This document shows, piece after piece, positions 13,601 to 28,481 of a stretch of 64,000 nucleotides of DNA. Both the position numbers and the translations under genes were made by a program. The stretch's first letter is position 1; every line of letters starts with the position of its first letter. Source of the stretch: Lumbricus rubellus (lineage: Eukaryota; Annelida; Clitellata; Crassiclitellata; Lumbricidae); contig OX243811.1 in the NCBI GenBank assembly GCA_945859605.1, positions 61,577,445 to 61,641,444 on the forward strand, read 5' to 3'. Under the pieces are notes generated by a model that did no database searches, was not told the origin of the DNA, and saw only the letters and a list, made by a program, of their open reading frames with translations.

Positions 13601-16600
13601 GATCCAAAAGCTGTCAGATTCCCCAAAGCATATTATTGTGTAATGTAAAGGTTATGCATTGAAAAGCACAATTGGCACCGTTAGTCAATTCAAATGTGCT
13701 GATATATTCATCAGTTACAAAATTATGAATATATTCCTCAATTAAAAGGTACTATTATATTCGTCAACTTAAAAGCTACTATATGAGGTGGATTCGAACC
13801 TGCAATCTTTTGTCTGCAAGTCGACTAACATACCCACTACACCACCGCTCACCACAAATTTTGGCATTGCACTTATCATCGATCGCAAGTACTTCAAGTA
13901 TGACTTTAGTCAAAGCAAGTGTGGAAAAGTGTGGTTGACATCTGATGGGATGTAGTCAAATATTAATATTATGTGCTAGAAACAATAATTATTTTTATAA
14001 GTGCTCGTTCAAAGAGGTTAGGGTCGTGCAAAGACGGCGTGAAAAACGTTTCCTTACAGTTTGCATGGCTTGACTACAGCAAAGCAAGCTGGACAATGAC
14101 CCGTTGCGTGAAGATGTTGTGATGCCAGCAGCAGAAGAAGTCTAAGGAATTATGTTTCAGATGAAGTTTGTCGAACGATTGCTAATGCGGTTGTTTTTCA
14201 TGTTTTGCAAAAGCAGCAGAAAAACAAAAGCAACACTGATGATTCAGTGACGTCTTTCATTGTTTGACAATGAGTATTTATTTGGATCTTGCTTTGCTGC
14301 TGGCGTCAGGTCTTGCGTCAGTCAATGATCAGTTGATCTTTCCTTATCAATACTTGCTTTGCCAATCCATTTCTTTCTAATGATGTGATTTGTCTTGATT
14401 TTTTTGTTTTCTTCTAGGTTGCTTATATCTTTAGCTTTATTCATCAGTTTTTACTATTTATTTATTTATTAATCAATTATATTTATAGGACACCACTCTA
14501 GTAATCAGTGTTGGCCACAGTTATGTTGAACTAGATGTTGGCTCATCCTTCTTGGTTTCCACAAGCATTTGAAAACCATTCTCTTTCTTTGATTATGGTT
14601 TGGTGAGCTGTCAGGTCGGAAGAGCCTCTGAAGAGTTTCTCTTGAAGGGGCGTTATGTAAATTCACAATTGCCATTACGATCTTAAGGCGGGCAATTTGA
14701 AAAATTATTATCTTGATGGCTCCTCCTCAAGTGTTCACTAAGGACCTTGTGCAAGTACTTCACTTAAACATGTAATTGCTCAGCAGTGCACCGTCTGTTC
14801 TTCTGTCCTATGGACGTGTGTACACTTCTGAAGTTTTGAAGTAAGGCAATGTAAAGAATACAGTTGTTTTCTATTGTAATTTAGTTGTATTTCGTGTATT
14901 TCTATGCCAGGACAACTTCGTTTTCTTGTTAAGAGTTTTGGTAGATTGGGATGTCTCCATCCCAGTGCAGTTCAGTGGAGAGGGTAGGAGCAGTGCTCAT
15001 GCAGTCTGATGTCTTCCAGTACTGGATGGAAGAAGTATGAAATCTGCATGCATGTATATATGTGTACATATTATATATATATATATATATATATAAATAC
15101 ATATGTAATTATATATATATATAATTATATATGTTTGTGTATGCTTATAAATTATGTATTATATAAAATCTATGTTGGACCAAAGCATCTTTTAATGATG
15201 TCTTTGAAGCCATATTAAAAACTCCATGGAGGCCATCCTATAAACAGGGGATATTGCACTGGAATTAAACTAAGAAACCAGGTCTTGACTGCATTTTTTA
15301 AATGACAGAAATCATGTCAAAATTGAGTGTTTTGATGAAGTGTTCAAATGGTGACAAGGACAGACAGAAGAAAACGTTTTCGCCAACAACATGTTGATGC
15401 TAGTGACTGCTGGATGTAATTTTTAACAGTTCATCTGGAGCCATTGTAAAAGTTTCTTTGTATTTGCGCATTTATATTATTTATAGTTATTGTTATGTGG
15501 AACATGCTATTGGTGCACCTGCAATTGTATTACCATGTGCACACAGGTGCAATATAATGTCCTCTGATGTCTTTTGGGGTATGCTACCTGAGTCTGTATG
15601 TATGAACACCTGTTACAGCACCACTTCAAGATTTCTACTCAGAGATGCTCCCGACTACAGCGCGGACACTGCATCAGAGTTTCACACCGAAGTGTATCAG
15701 CAATTGTGAGTTAAGGACTTGCTCAGGGTCCCTATGCTGTGTCTTGAGGTGAATTCAAACCCGCAGCCTTTTGGGTCCAAGGCACCGACCCATACACCAC
15801 CATGCCCAACAAGTGTGAATCTAGCATTCAGCATGTAGCTCTTGGACCTCTTGGTCACATTAAGGGTGTGGGCCTCCAGTCAAGCCGTAGGTGTATTTAG
15901 AGTTTTGCTGCACTACTGACCTTCAAAGTAGTAATCTCATATTGTGTGTAATGTAATGTAAACCTTTAGAATGTCTCAGCACAGCACAAAATCTGCGTCA
16001 GGAAAGACGAGCGTATTCATTGGTGCTAAAACGTGGCACTCAAATGTGTGTGGTGGATGTGTTTCAATAGTGAGTGGCAGAATACCATCCTCTCTGATAA
16101 TTAATACAATGGATATTGTATTGTGTATGTGACATTGTGTATGTGCATGCGTGTGTAAATGCTTGCACCTGCTGCTTGTTGTGCTGCTGTCAGAAAATAT
16201 TATTTTGAAACCAAATCAAAAGGACGAAACATCCAGGTGCAATTCTCCTTCTGTAGACGCTTTGTAATTGTTTTCAATGACCATCGTCTAATTTTACATG
16301 CATTAGATTTACGGAATGCACTGCGCTACGCCACAAATTCATTTATGTCGTCCATGTATTTGTGACACTAGGCTTAGATTCATACATGCATAATCCAGCT
16401 ATGTATGTGTGATGGACAATGTCACTCGTGCTTTGGGGTAAAATGGTGAAAATAAAAATGTTCATTGGAAAAGTCAATTTGTATGACTAAAATAAGAAGA
16501 GTTACAGTAGGCCTACCTTAAACTAGTCTGAGAAACAGCCATAAATGTGAAGTTCTAGCAACTTCTTTTTTATCCTTCACATATTAAAGCAGTTGACCCT

Positions 16601-17473
16601 CACTGTCCTTGTCCGACCATCCCTCCCACTGTGTACGGTCAATGTACTCATTCTAACTAGGATAGCTTAAATATGCAGGGCTAAGTTAAAAAATTGGAAT
16701 GGTTTTGGCAACTGATTTTTGGGCCTGTAGTTGAGTGGATCAAAAGAGGACTTTTTCCCTCGCTGGGGAGGGGTCATTTTGTTGAATCAACTAGTTGCAT
16801 ATGTATATATTATTATAATTATGTATTTATATTTTATTGTTATACATAAATAAATATAAATTATATACATATGTAAATTATATAATTATATGCGTATGTA
16901 TTGAACCATGCCCTGTGGTTGCTTTGGCCTGATTATTATTCAGTATGGGAATTGCCTTCATTCATTTATCATCAGTCTGGTTTCAGAATGCATTATTGAA
17001 GCGACAAGCTAGAAGTCCTAAAACTGATTGCTTAAAACAAAAATTATTTATTTATTAATATATGTATTTATATTTTATAATTATACATATAAATTATATA
17101 CATATATAAATTATATATATATATATAATGTATTTAGCCATGCCCTGTGGTTGCTTTGGCCTGCCAATAATAATTTGAGAAGATGCCTTCAGCTAGCATC
17201 AATCATGTTTCATCTCTCTGTCTCATGGTTGGTTTGTCATCACATTGACAAAACTCTAATGGCTGCTTCAACTGTAATGCGAATGTTATTGAATGGAAGC
17301 ATGACGTGCAATAAATCTGATTATTATTCAGTATAAGAATTGCAATGCCTTCATTTATCATCAGTCTGCTTTCAAAATGCATGATTGAAGCGACAAGCTA
17401 GAAGTCCTAGAACTGATTGCTTAAAGCAAAAATAATTTTAAACGAATATTCAAATATAGTAATAATAATGAAA

Positions 17474-17506
<33 letters not shown>

Positions 17507-20500
17507 TATTCATATTCCTAATATATTATTTTGTTCCCAAGGGATTGCATGTAGGTCTACCTCAGATAAAAATGCAATTATGATGATGATGATGACAACA
17601 ATGACGATGATGATGACAAGGATGTTGTTGATGATGATGATGATGAGGATATGATGATAATGGTGACGACGACGACGGCGATGATGATGACCACAGCTTC
17701 TCTTGTGAACATATTTCTCATCTTTCTTGGTCCAGTTAATACCACCTTTTTTTATATTCGGGCCATTAAGCGTTCCATTTCCCCTTCCATCTTCCCGTCA
17801 ATGTTTCACGCTTTTGTTTATTCATCATTACAACTCGTTACTTTTTTATGCTACATAAATCTTGTTTGTCTCATCTTCAGTCTCTGCCTTCCTCGCTATT
17901 CCCATATCTCCACTTTTATGTCTGACCATTTCCACTGGCTTCCTCGTAATGCCCGTGTTCACTCTAAAATTCTCAGGTTTACTTTTTGAACTTTTTGGTC
18001 TAGCAACATGTGTGCATTATTTTTTGTCATTATTTGTGCATACAATGACACTCGTGAGTGAAATATGTGGAAAAATAACGATGTGAATGTATGGGATTAT
18101 GGTTCCTATTATGTGCGGACTTGTATTTTCTTTTGTTATAATTTAGTATTCGTTTATTTAGATATATGAGACAAATTTGGGCGACACACTGCTCCCAGTT
18201 GTGTCAAAGCACATAAAATAGCATCAAAATATTAATGTGAACATAATAATGTCATTGATGGCGGGTATAGAGCACCCTCGGAATAAAGCTTTTAGCATCC
18301 TTTACGAGTGGACGCTGTATAAGGTGTAAGCTTTAAGTGGTTATTCGTAGAGGTGGAAAAAGTCTCCTCAAGACGTGATTGACATTTAGCATTATAATAC
18401 GAAGCAGCCCAGCATCAGCTCCAGCAGCTAATTTCTTCATGTTTGGGTACATAGCTCTTTTCATTGTACAGCAGAGGTTCAATGTGCACTACTCACCCTT
18501 TTTATAGTACGGTTCTTCTATGACAACCGGTTGATTTATTAGACTGATTTCTTGTAATGTTTTTACTGATTGACTGGCAGATTTATTGATCAAGTTTTGC
18601 TATTATTTTGACTATTAATTGATTCTGAGAATAAAATAATAATTATGCTGATATTTCTGTGTATTTAGTAACAAAACTGTCGTGCAGTCCACAATGTGAC
18701 AGTCGCTGTTTCGGTCCAAATCCAAGTCAATGTTGCCATAGCGATTGCGCCGGAGGATGCAGCGGACCAACGAGATACGACTGCTGGGTACGACAACCCG
18801 AACTCAACCCGAATCGCAATCCCCCAAAATGCTGAAAACGATTTTCTGAAAAAAGTTTAATAGAAATTGCTTGAACTTCTTAAAATTACTAAGTTCTAAC
18901 TAATTTAATTTAGTGTTGTTGTTAATGCAGATTTAACGTCCAGATATCATTAGATTGCATGTGTCACATTTAAAATTTAATCGGTTTCGAGGATCCTGTC
19001 GATATTCATTTCGGGGATTTGTACTGCACCCGACAAAATTTTAGACTCTCATCTTATTAAGATTGTCTTTCTAGTCCGGTGTATATCTGCATTCAGTGCA
19101 TTCATTAATTTACTAGTTGGTGCATTTGTATGGTGTACACATAAGATATCCCAGTCCAGCCCCATTTAAAGAGAACAGGTTTTTGCAGATTATGAAAGAT
19201 GAATATTGTGCTAATGGATGGCATAAGGTGGTTTCTTGTGCTGGTTTTCGAGTGGCACTTTGGAAGTGTAGTGCTTATGATTACGATTGCAATCTCTGGA
19301 CAGAAATGTGTGCATAATCCAGAGGGAGGTTACGCAAACCTGAAAAGTTGGAGGTCAGAGATTATGTTACCTGTTGCTTTGTGAAGTAAACCTGGAGATG
19401 AAGATGGCTAATCTGAATAGTCAGTGGAGAAAATTTATTGTTGTAATAATAATAATAATAATAAGAGTGGGCTCTTAATTTGTTGTACTTAATTGCAGTG
19501 GCGTGTTTATCAATAATAATTCAGTTCACCACTAATGATATTTACCAAGGAATTCGTAGTGATAGTGAGCACTGAGCAATGTGAGCATAGTATTTCATGG
19601 TATTAGAATTATTATATACGTGAACTTCAATACTCTCCACTTAAAGCACATTTCATAGGCATGTTTATGGTAAGGTTTGCACAAAATAATTATCATAGTT
19701 CATTGTAATAATGATTAATGTATCTTTATTTACTTTTTAGGCTTGTAAGAGTTTCATAAATGAGAATCGCTGTGAGGCATACTGTCCAACTGAATACATC
19801 TACGACCCAAGAACGTACAAAAAAGTTCCGAACCCGAATGCCAAGTTTTCGTACGGAAGCATTTGCGTGGAGAAGTGTCCATGTAAGCATCCTAATAAGG
19901 CTTAATTAGAAGTCTTAATGGGACTTAATTGGAAGACTTAATTAGAAGTCTTAATGAGACTTAATTAGAAGCCTTAATGGTACTTAATTAGCGGTCTCAA
20001 TAAGACTTAATTGGAATTGATTAGAAGTCTGAATATGACTTAATTAGAGTAGTTAATTGGACTTAATTAGACATCTTAACTTGACTTACCATAATTGGAA
20101 GTCTTAATAAGACTTTTCATCATTTGGACTTTTGGTTATTGCTGTAGTTAATGAATTCTTCGTAAAACTGCATATTTGTATGTATGTATGTATGTATGTA
20201 TGTATGTATGTATGTATGTATGTATATGAACATTTATATAGCGCCTTACAATAACCTCACGAAGGCGCTTAACGCAGCTACCGGACAGTTCTAAAAAAGT
20301 GTGTCTTAGTTGTCCTTGAGAATGTTTCAAGAGATACAAGCAATGCAGTATCGCGAATTGTTGTTATCTATTTATAGTTTATTGTAATGTGACAGCTCTA
20401 ACAATGAACTTGCAGTGACAGTACTGTTGATAATTAATTTTATTGGTATATATATGAAAATAATACTCTGCATTTATATTTGCTTTTGTGTTTCATTAGG

Positions 20501-22378
20501 ACACCACAATAAACAATTTTATAGTATTAATAACATGCAAGTCTTCTGCTAAAATAAGAAATTTGAATTGCGCTCTATCTTTCTATTCTAGAATAGTTCA
20601 TCTGCTAAAATGAGAACATTTAATTAAAAAATGGTGTCTCATTCTGCGTGTTTTTCATCTAATATTACTGGGCCTGGAATTCTTGAACGTTAATAAGAAT
20701 TGCTCGTTTTCATTACAGTGACACGGATTGTTTTAAGTTTACGGGTGACTTATTATTGTTTTGCTCAGATTAATTATCAATTCTAGGTTAATTTGATTTC
20801 GCGTGTTTGTGTTTTTCATTCGTTCAATCCGTCATCCTTTTAATAGGCTTCAATTTTTTAACTGTCATGTGCACAACGCATACTTATCTACTTGTCTGTG
20901 CTCACTCAATCCAAGGTTGTACATAGGTTGGAGAAGAATATGAAGGACAGAGGACTCCATGTCTTGGAAAGGGTTATGCTGCTATGCATCGGAGAAGAGG
21001 AGGTGCTTGCCACAGATGTGATGTAACGTAATGTAATTGGTGATTTCTAAGCATCGCTCACAGCCATGGCCATTCAGTTGCGCACCTGAAATCTATATTT
21101 AAAAATGAAGCAACGTGTTTCTTTCAACTGGAAGAAGTTTACCATTCAGTCCGTGTACTCTTCCTTTTCTCATAGAATTATGCAAACAGAACTGAGGAGT
21201 TGTCTCGAAAGTCACCTATGAATATAAAAGTCTCACAATAACGATTAATTATGGTGGTAACTCTTGCATTAGATAACTGTTAGTGTTTGCTTTTGATTCT
21301 TTTCTTTTTCATTGCTTTTTAGCACACTTTTATACTGATGATAGCTTTTGGCACATTTGATTGCTGTTGATTGTATTTAGCAGATTTTTCTCCTCTTGAT
21401 TGTTCTTAATTTTGATGGGTGTTGAGTGTTGACTTTGTTTAATAGCAGATTTGATTGCACTGTTGATTGTTTTTAAGCGCACTTGATTGCTGATCGTGGT
21501 GCGTGTGTCAGTATTTGATTGCACTGTTGATTGTTTTTAAGCGCACTTGATTGCTGATCGTGGTGCGTGTGTAAGTGACTGTGGCTTTGGACACATCGCT
21601 GGACCAGAAGGGAAGTGCATTGAATGTGATGGTCCTTGTCCAAAGAGTAAGTCCATTCTCTCAAATCACTCAACTGCTACCTTTCTTAGGGGTTCCCGGA
21701 CAATTCGGCGCCGGACAATTCGGAACGGACAATTCGGGCCGGACAATTGGGAGCGGACAATTCGGAACCGGACAATTTGGAGCGGACAATTCGGACCGGA
21801 CAATTCGGACACGGACAATTCGGAATAAATTCTGGCCCGGACAATTCGGACCTAGACAATTCGGACCGGACAATTCGGACCGGACAATTCGGGCCGGACA
21901 ATTCGGAACCGGACAATTCGGACCGGACAATTCGGACCGGACAATTCGGAACCGGACAATTCGGAACCGGACAATTCGGACCGGACAATTCGGACCGGAC
22001 AATTCGGACCGGACAATTCGTAGCAGTCAAAATTAATGATGGAACTCAAACTTTTAGACCAGATTTTCATACTTATCACCATCCCCGTATACAGATGTCG
22101 ACCGGAGAGACTATTGCGCATTCAAATTCAATCAAAAATAGAAAATTATTTTCTGTTCTCAAAGCAACCGTGGCCTAAACAAAATATTACGCAAGTGAGG
22201 AGTAGTCTATTACATTATGTTACCTCACTTGGCAGTGACATTATAGATGATTAAAGTTAGATTTGGAAAGACATAGGCAATTCAAAATGGACAAGTCACG
22301 CATAGTAGCCTATGAGACTATAATGACCTATAATAGGCCTATTAAGGTATTTGCAAGAAAAGGGAATCCACGTACAAA

Positions 22379-22436
<58 letters not shown>

Positions 22437-25400
22437 TAATAATAATAATAATTATGTATAGGCCTACAAAACTTTAACGCTGTGGCTTTCACAGGTTCCT
22501 TTATTAAGTCCCTAATTGACATGGATGAGGGTGGTTGGTCTTACTGAAATTGATTTATTCTGTTTGAAACTTTTGTTGAAGAAAATAATTATGTGTTTAT
22601 AATATAAAATGTAATAATAATAGTAATAATAATAATGATAACAATTTTTCTTTAATTCAACGCCCGCAAACGCGTTGTGTTTGTATGCTACATGTACAAG
22701 TTATGCAGTAACCTTAATTAACATCAAACTGAACAGACAGCATGCAATATTAAACCTGACTGACTGATTTCAATGAGCTGCTTCTAAGTTAGCAATTTAT
22801 TGAATAGGCCTATTACTTCTAATCTCAGTTTCTTAATTAAAGTTTTTGAATTTAGGATCTTCAAGATCAGAGAGCTGTAACGCCAAACTGCTTTTTAATC
22901 GACACAGGCCTTTGATTTTTCTTATGCTTTTACTTCACACGATTGTTTGCAACTCAAGAAATAATTGGCTTAAATAAATAAATAAATGTTTGATCGCCGT
23001 AAGCGCCTTTTAGTGGCTCACAATATGTATATGCACTCCGAATTGTCCGGGTCCGAATTGTCCGTTCCGAATTGTCCGGGTCCGAATTGTCCGGATCCGA
23101 ATTGTCCGGGTCCGAATTGTCCGTTCCGAATTGTCCGGTCCGAATTGTCCGTTCCGAATTGTCCGGGTCCGAATTGTCCGGGTCCGAATTGTCCGGTCCG
23201 AATTGTCCGTTCCGAATTGTCCGGTCCGAATTGTCCGTTCCGAATTGTCCGGGTCCGAATTGTCCGGGTCCGAATTGTCCGGTCCGAATTGTCCGGTCCG
23301 AATTGTCCGGTTCCGAATTGTCCGGTTCCGAATTGTCCGCTCCAATTGTCCGGTCCAAATTGTCCGTTCCGAATTGTCCGGCTCCGAATTGTCCGGACAC
23401 CTTTCTTAGGTCCTTAATTTAAAAAGACCCTATATAAATGTTTTTATGCATGAGTAGATACATGAACATGCATTTCTGATTTTGAGTTGTATACTTTTCT
23501 TGTTTGAATTTTAGCAATGTGTGTGTGCATGTGTGTGGGTGTGTGTGCACTTGGTATAGCGCCTCTTCAAGATTTCTACTTAGAAGCGCTCCCGACTACA
23601 GCGCAGACACTGAATTGGAGTTTCACGCTGAAGAGCTGAGCAATTATTGGCAGTGGATATTATGTACAAATACTTTTAGTAAGGAAATGTGTTCTAGTTG
23701 TTTGTGCTTTATGGAGCCGTCATCCTTATAACCTCATCATATTTATTGTCTTCATCATTGTCTTCATCATCATCTCTTTCCAATTAACCCTAAGTCAAGC
23801 ATCTCTTACAATGGCTGTACAGTTAAACATGATGCAGAATGAATAGAAACACGGAACAAAAGGTGCTATCAACAATTGGAGCTGCCTAATAAAAGCAATA
23901 GTTGGATGGCCTTCAATCACAAAGTATGTTGTTAACGTGTTTTTGTTGGTCAGCGTGTCCTGGTAATGGAGCCAAGGAGTTTGTGAACGCTCACAATCTG
24001 CACAACTTCACCGACTGTACAGTCATTCAAGGCAGGATTAGAATTCTGCAGACGACTTTCACAGGGTCAGTATTTCCATTTTAGACTTTTCTCTTCTGAA
24101 CATTGAAGTGCACTGTGCACAGTGTAATGGTTAGTGTGCTTTCCCTTCAAGAGAATGTCAGGGGTTCAGATCTCTGCCACAGCAGAATTTTTTGCCAAAT
24201 TTCTGCTTTGTGTTGGCCAACTAATTATTGATTACATGAATATTAACTACACTGTCAGTGTAAAGAGAAGAAACCTCGTATGCTGATCATAAGAAAAGGA
24301 ATGCGCTTTCATTTCATATCCATGGGCGTCTCTTTTGGTAACTAGCTTAATGGATTCCTCAACTTTTGTTCTTATTCACTCAAAATGGCTTTCACGTTCA
24401 CTAAAGTTAGTTTTAAATTCGCTAAATATTTTTTTGGGTTCTGCTCTTTACTTTGGTTGGTTAGTTGTTGTCTACTCTGACACTTTTGTCATTTCATAGA
24501 TGATCAGTGTCGCCCTCCTTCTCTCTCCAGACTTTGGACTGGCGATGCCAGAGTACGAACAGGTTTCAATCTTTGTTACGGTTATCTGTGTTATGGCACA
24601 ATTGAAAATTTCTTGCTGCTCAGGTGATTACCCGAAGTTCTGGCTGGCTTGGAGTGCATCTGAATAGTTCTCTTGAAGAGGTGCTATATAAATTCTGAGA
24701 ATGAAGTTCATTAAGCAAGAGATTGTTTTGATTGATCCATATCCCCTGGAAACCAGAAACAACTTTTTGCTTCTGATTTCTGGCCAGAGATGAGTACAAG
24801 AAGATTCCTCCTATCGTTCCGGATCAGCTGAAGGTTTTCGAAACAGTGCAGGAGATCACGGACTTCCTTCAGATCCAGGCAGACGCTGAAGGATTCGAAA
24901 GTCTGTCCTTCTTCAAGAACTTACGGGTCATTCATGGTCGGGTCTTAGACAAGTAAGACCTCACATTTTCTGCTTTTTTATTTCTAAATATTGGGAGCAT
25001 GAATGACCGTGGATCTACAGATAACAGATATCTGTAATATCTCAGTTTTAGGCGATACATTTCATGTTGTAATGTAACACGCATGTACTCTACTCCAGCA
25101 AAACTGGCTGGACCACATGGAATGTAGAATTTTCAATAGCCTATGGATCAATTTCAATTGGTTCGCTTGTCCTTTTTCACCTCTTCACCTCCAGTTGTCA
25201 GTCACTGGAACACAAAAACCCTTTGACCATTCAACCAATCAATCATTTGGTCAATAACGATCTGCCAGTGACAGTGACTGATCCAACCTGTTTCCTGTCA
25301 TGGCTGATCAATAGCAGGTCACTTGTCTCTGCAGATCTCGCTTGAATTAACCGCTTCAACCATGTTTTGCTATGGAATGCAGTGATTGATTTGGTTACAT

Positions 25401-27474
25401 TGTAATCGATCAATAGCAGAACTTCCTTTAAATAATTAAGATCATTATTCACTCTTCAGTCTTCAAATGAATGAATGATTATTATTGAATCAGTCAATCA
25501 ATTGATCAGTCTTTTGTCATGTCTAAAAAGCTGAGCAATTAATCAGACGATAAATCAATCAGTCAGCAGATCAATATCGGTCATTGGAAACAAATCAATT
25601 ATTTCAAAGTACCAGTAATAGCATTACATTTATATGTGACAACATCAACTCATGAGAATAGGAAGCAGAAATTACTTATCAAGCCATCCCATAAAATAGA
25701 TACAGGACCAGATGGGCAGGTTGATACTAAAACCAACATAGATGAAGGCTTTGTCAAATTAAGATCTCTCATTTAGTATCTTCTGTAATTTGCGATTAAT
25801 TACAATTAATTACTAGCAGTCGACCAATATAAGCATTCAATCAATTAGTTGATACCTTGACAACAATCGTCTTTATCTTCCACAACAACAATACAACAAC
25901 AATACAACAACAATACAAGCTGCATTGGCTTCCAGTCCACTCTCATCATTCAAGTGTTAATCAGTAGTAAAGACTTGATTGCTGATTCATCAGACACTGT
26001 GTAACTTCTGTTCAGCATGGGAGCATCATTCCACATCTATTCGACGACCCTCAGAAGTCTCGGTCTGCAGTCGCTTAAGTCGATTCGCAATGGCATGGTC
26101 TTCATCCAATCCAATCCTCACTTGTGTTTCGTTCACACGATCAACTGGAATCTCATTCTTGCGTCGACTGAACAGAAAGTGTCCGTCACTGTCAATCGTA
26201 ATGCTACTCAGTGCGGTTAGTTTAAAACTTGTTTCAGACAATCATTGTGTTATTTGAACGTAATATTCTGTTTCGTATTTTAGTATAATTTCTAACGCCA
26301 ATTCATGTTAGCGAGTTTTACAGCAAGGTGCCGGTAGTATTATTTCTGTTCATATTATTTCTGAGCCAGGAAAACTAATATTCTTTGTACTAACCACCTT
26401 GACCATTCTTTCTTTGATTAATTATTGGTCATACTAATTTTTCTTGTTAATTTAACACTAAAGTGATTGTTAAAAGAAAATACCATTCTTTCTTTGATTG
26501 ATTATATATTGGTCATACTTTTTTTTTAAATTTTTTAATTTATTTTTTTGCCCCCGGGGCCGAAGTATTTAGGATCCCTCACGGACTTTATTACTAGCTA
26601 CTTGTTTAAAAACCAGCCCAGAATGGCCCTAATCGTCGATTTCTTGGCTAGCGAAAGTGCCCCTAAACGCTACTGCATCATACTAATTTTTCTTGTTAAA
26701 TTAGCACTAAAGTGATTGTTAGAAGAAAATACTATTACTAATGGTTAGCAACTGCTACCAGCAAGAAGACAGCAAAATTTCCAGTGACAGCAGTTATAAC
26801 ATTAATAATAAAGCGAAGATGGTCATGTAAATGATGCTAATATGCTGAATGCAGAGCGTGAATGCAGTTAATAGACCTAGATTATTCACTTATTATGTAG
26901 ATTTTTATGGCGCCCCTTCACGGTTCTACTCAGGAGTGCTCCCGACCCAATCTCGACTGAAAAGTACAGTTTTAAGACTGCAATAAAGCGCATCTGAGCA
27001 AACCCTAGGCATAAGGTGCATAGACAGTGGGAGCCAATTCCATACCGTGAGGTCAATTACAGAGAAAGCACGATGCTGTCTACGAGCAGTTCATGCTCGG
27101 CAGCATGAGGAGTTCACCCTGAGAATAGATTAGATTAGATTACATTGACCTCTTATCTAACCGTTCTCACATAATACATTTCCAGCGGTGGATCGAGACG
27201 TCTGTTCGTCAGAGTGTACGTCGGACGGATGTTGGGGCGCTGGTAACGATCAGTGTCTGAGTTGTGCGAACTATCGCTTTGAAAGTCGCTGTGTTCCGTC
27301 GTGCGACTTCCAAGTCTACGCTCTCGATTTGAATGGAACGAAAGAATGCAAGCGATGCCATGACGAGTGCCTTGGAAACTGCCACGGTTCAGTAAGTCAT
27401 ATTTTTACATGTATACTTATTTATGTATGTTGGACCTTTGTTGGTATATATATATATATATATATGCATTTATG

Positions 27475-27505
<31 letters not shown>

Positions 27506-28446
27506 CTTGCTCCATATATGGATTTCTCATATAAAAGATTTAGCTCACTTATGCAATATATAATTATGTCAATTCTGTATTAAAATCAAGTTTGGAAGAT
27601 CAACAATTTTATCATTCAATCTACTGAAGAGAACATTACCAGTTGTGCAGTAATTTTAATGATGCTTTGTCTGTTCTTTTCTCGAGTGGGATCACTAAAA
27701 TTGGAGAGGGTGATGCTCTGGAATGGCTAGTAACAATAGTAATAGTACCATACTATAGACGTCCACTAAAGATGATTATTAATTATGATGGCACTATTAT
27801 TATCATTATTATTGCTACAGCTGCTACTGCTATTATTACTACTATCATTATTATTATTTTCTATGTTATTATTTATTTAATATTATGTCAATTATTTATT
27901 AATTATGTATTGATTTATTATGTTGATGGCATTCTTCACTATTAGCACCTTCATCCACTCTCGTATGCTGAGGCTAAGTAATTGAAGTCGCCTTGTACCC
28001 ATCGCTGCTGCATCAGGGCAAGAAGCCTAATTAAGGGACTGCTTTTCTTCCTCTATAAATAAAATTTGTCTGATAATGATTGTTACTTGCATAGAATGCT
28101 GATCAGTGTGAGTCATGTCGTCATGCTAAAGACGGTCCATACTGCGTTGCTGAATGTCCAGCTTTGAAATACCCGGACAGCAATAACTCGTGCCAGCCGT
28201 GCCATGTGAACTGCAAGAACGGCTGTTCTGGTCCACTGAACACGATCGGTGCCAATGCGTGCAGGTCCTGCGACTTGATTCGCTTCGATGAAGACAACAG
28301 CATCCAGCACTGCATGACTTCGGAGGATGAATGTGGCGTTGGATACTACAAAGGATTCATCCCTAGCAACCGAAAAATCAAAGTCAATGGGAAAACGGTA
28401 GATGGGAATGCATGATTATATTATCTATAATCTATGGGACTCATCT

Positions 28447-28481
<35 letters not shown>

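Larger units (their letters stand above)
13238..18668 (+). other. EGFR intron (5.4 kb)
   Basis: Holds SINE head 13785-13853, tail repeat 14558-14668, (TA)n at 15072-15130, SINE 15607-15810, a duplicated AT-rich block (about 16795-17060 and 17030-17440, sharing accatgccctgtggttgctt), (AAT)n at 17475-17506, (GAT)n 17580-17690 and a LINE relic. Confidence 0.7.
18788..21541 (+). other. EGFR introns 18788-19740 and 19883-21541
   Basis: First: a short (AAT)n at 19445-19462, nothing else. Second: 23-bp degenerate repeat, TATG array with a tail motif, and the duplicated acceptor at its 3' end. Confidence 0.7.

Noticed and set aside
13785..13853. Functional tRNA gene on the minus strand
   Set aside because: A and B boxes are present but stems pair poorly, and related copies carry a SINE body.
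21547..22178. Several long overlapping open frames with DNSDRTIR or SGPNCPV repeats, also at 22954-23422
   Set aside because: All six-frame openness comes from a short repeat unit without stop codons. These are the foldback arms, not coding sequence.
21691..23398. CRISPR-like array
   Set aside because: Units are contiguous without unique spacers, inverted, and in an animal intron.
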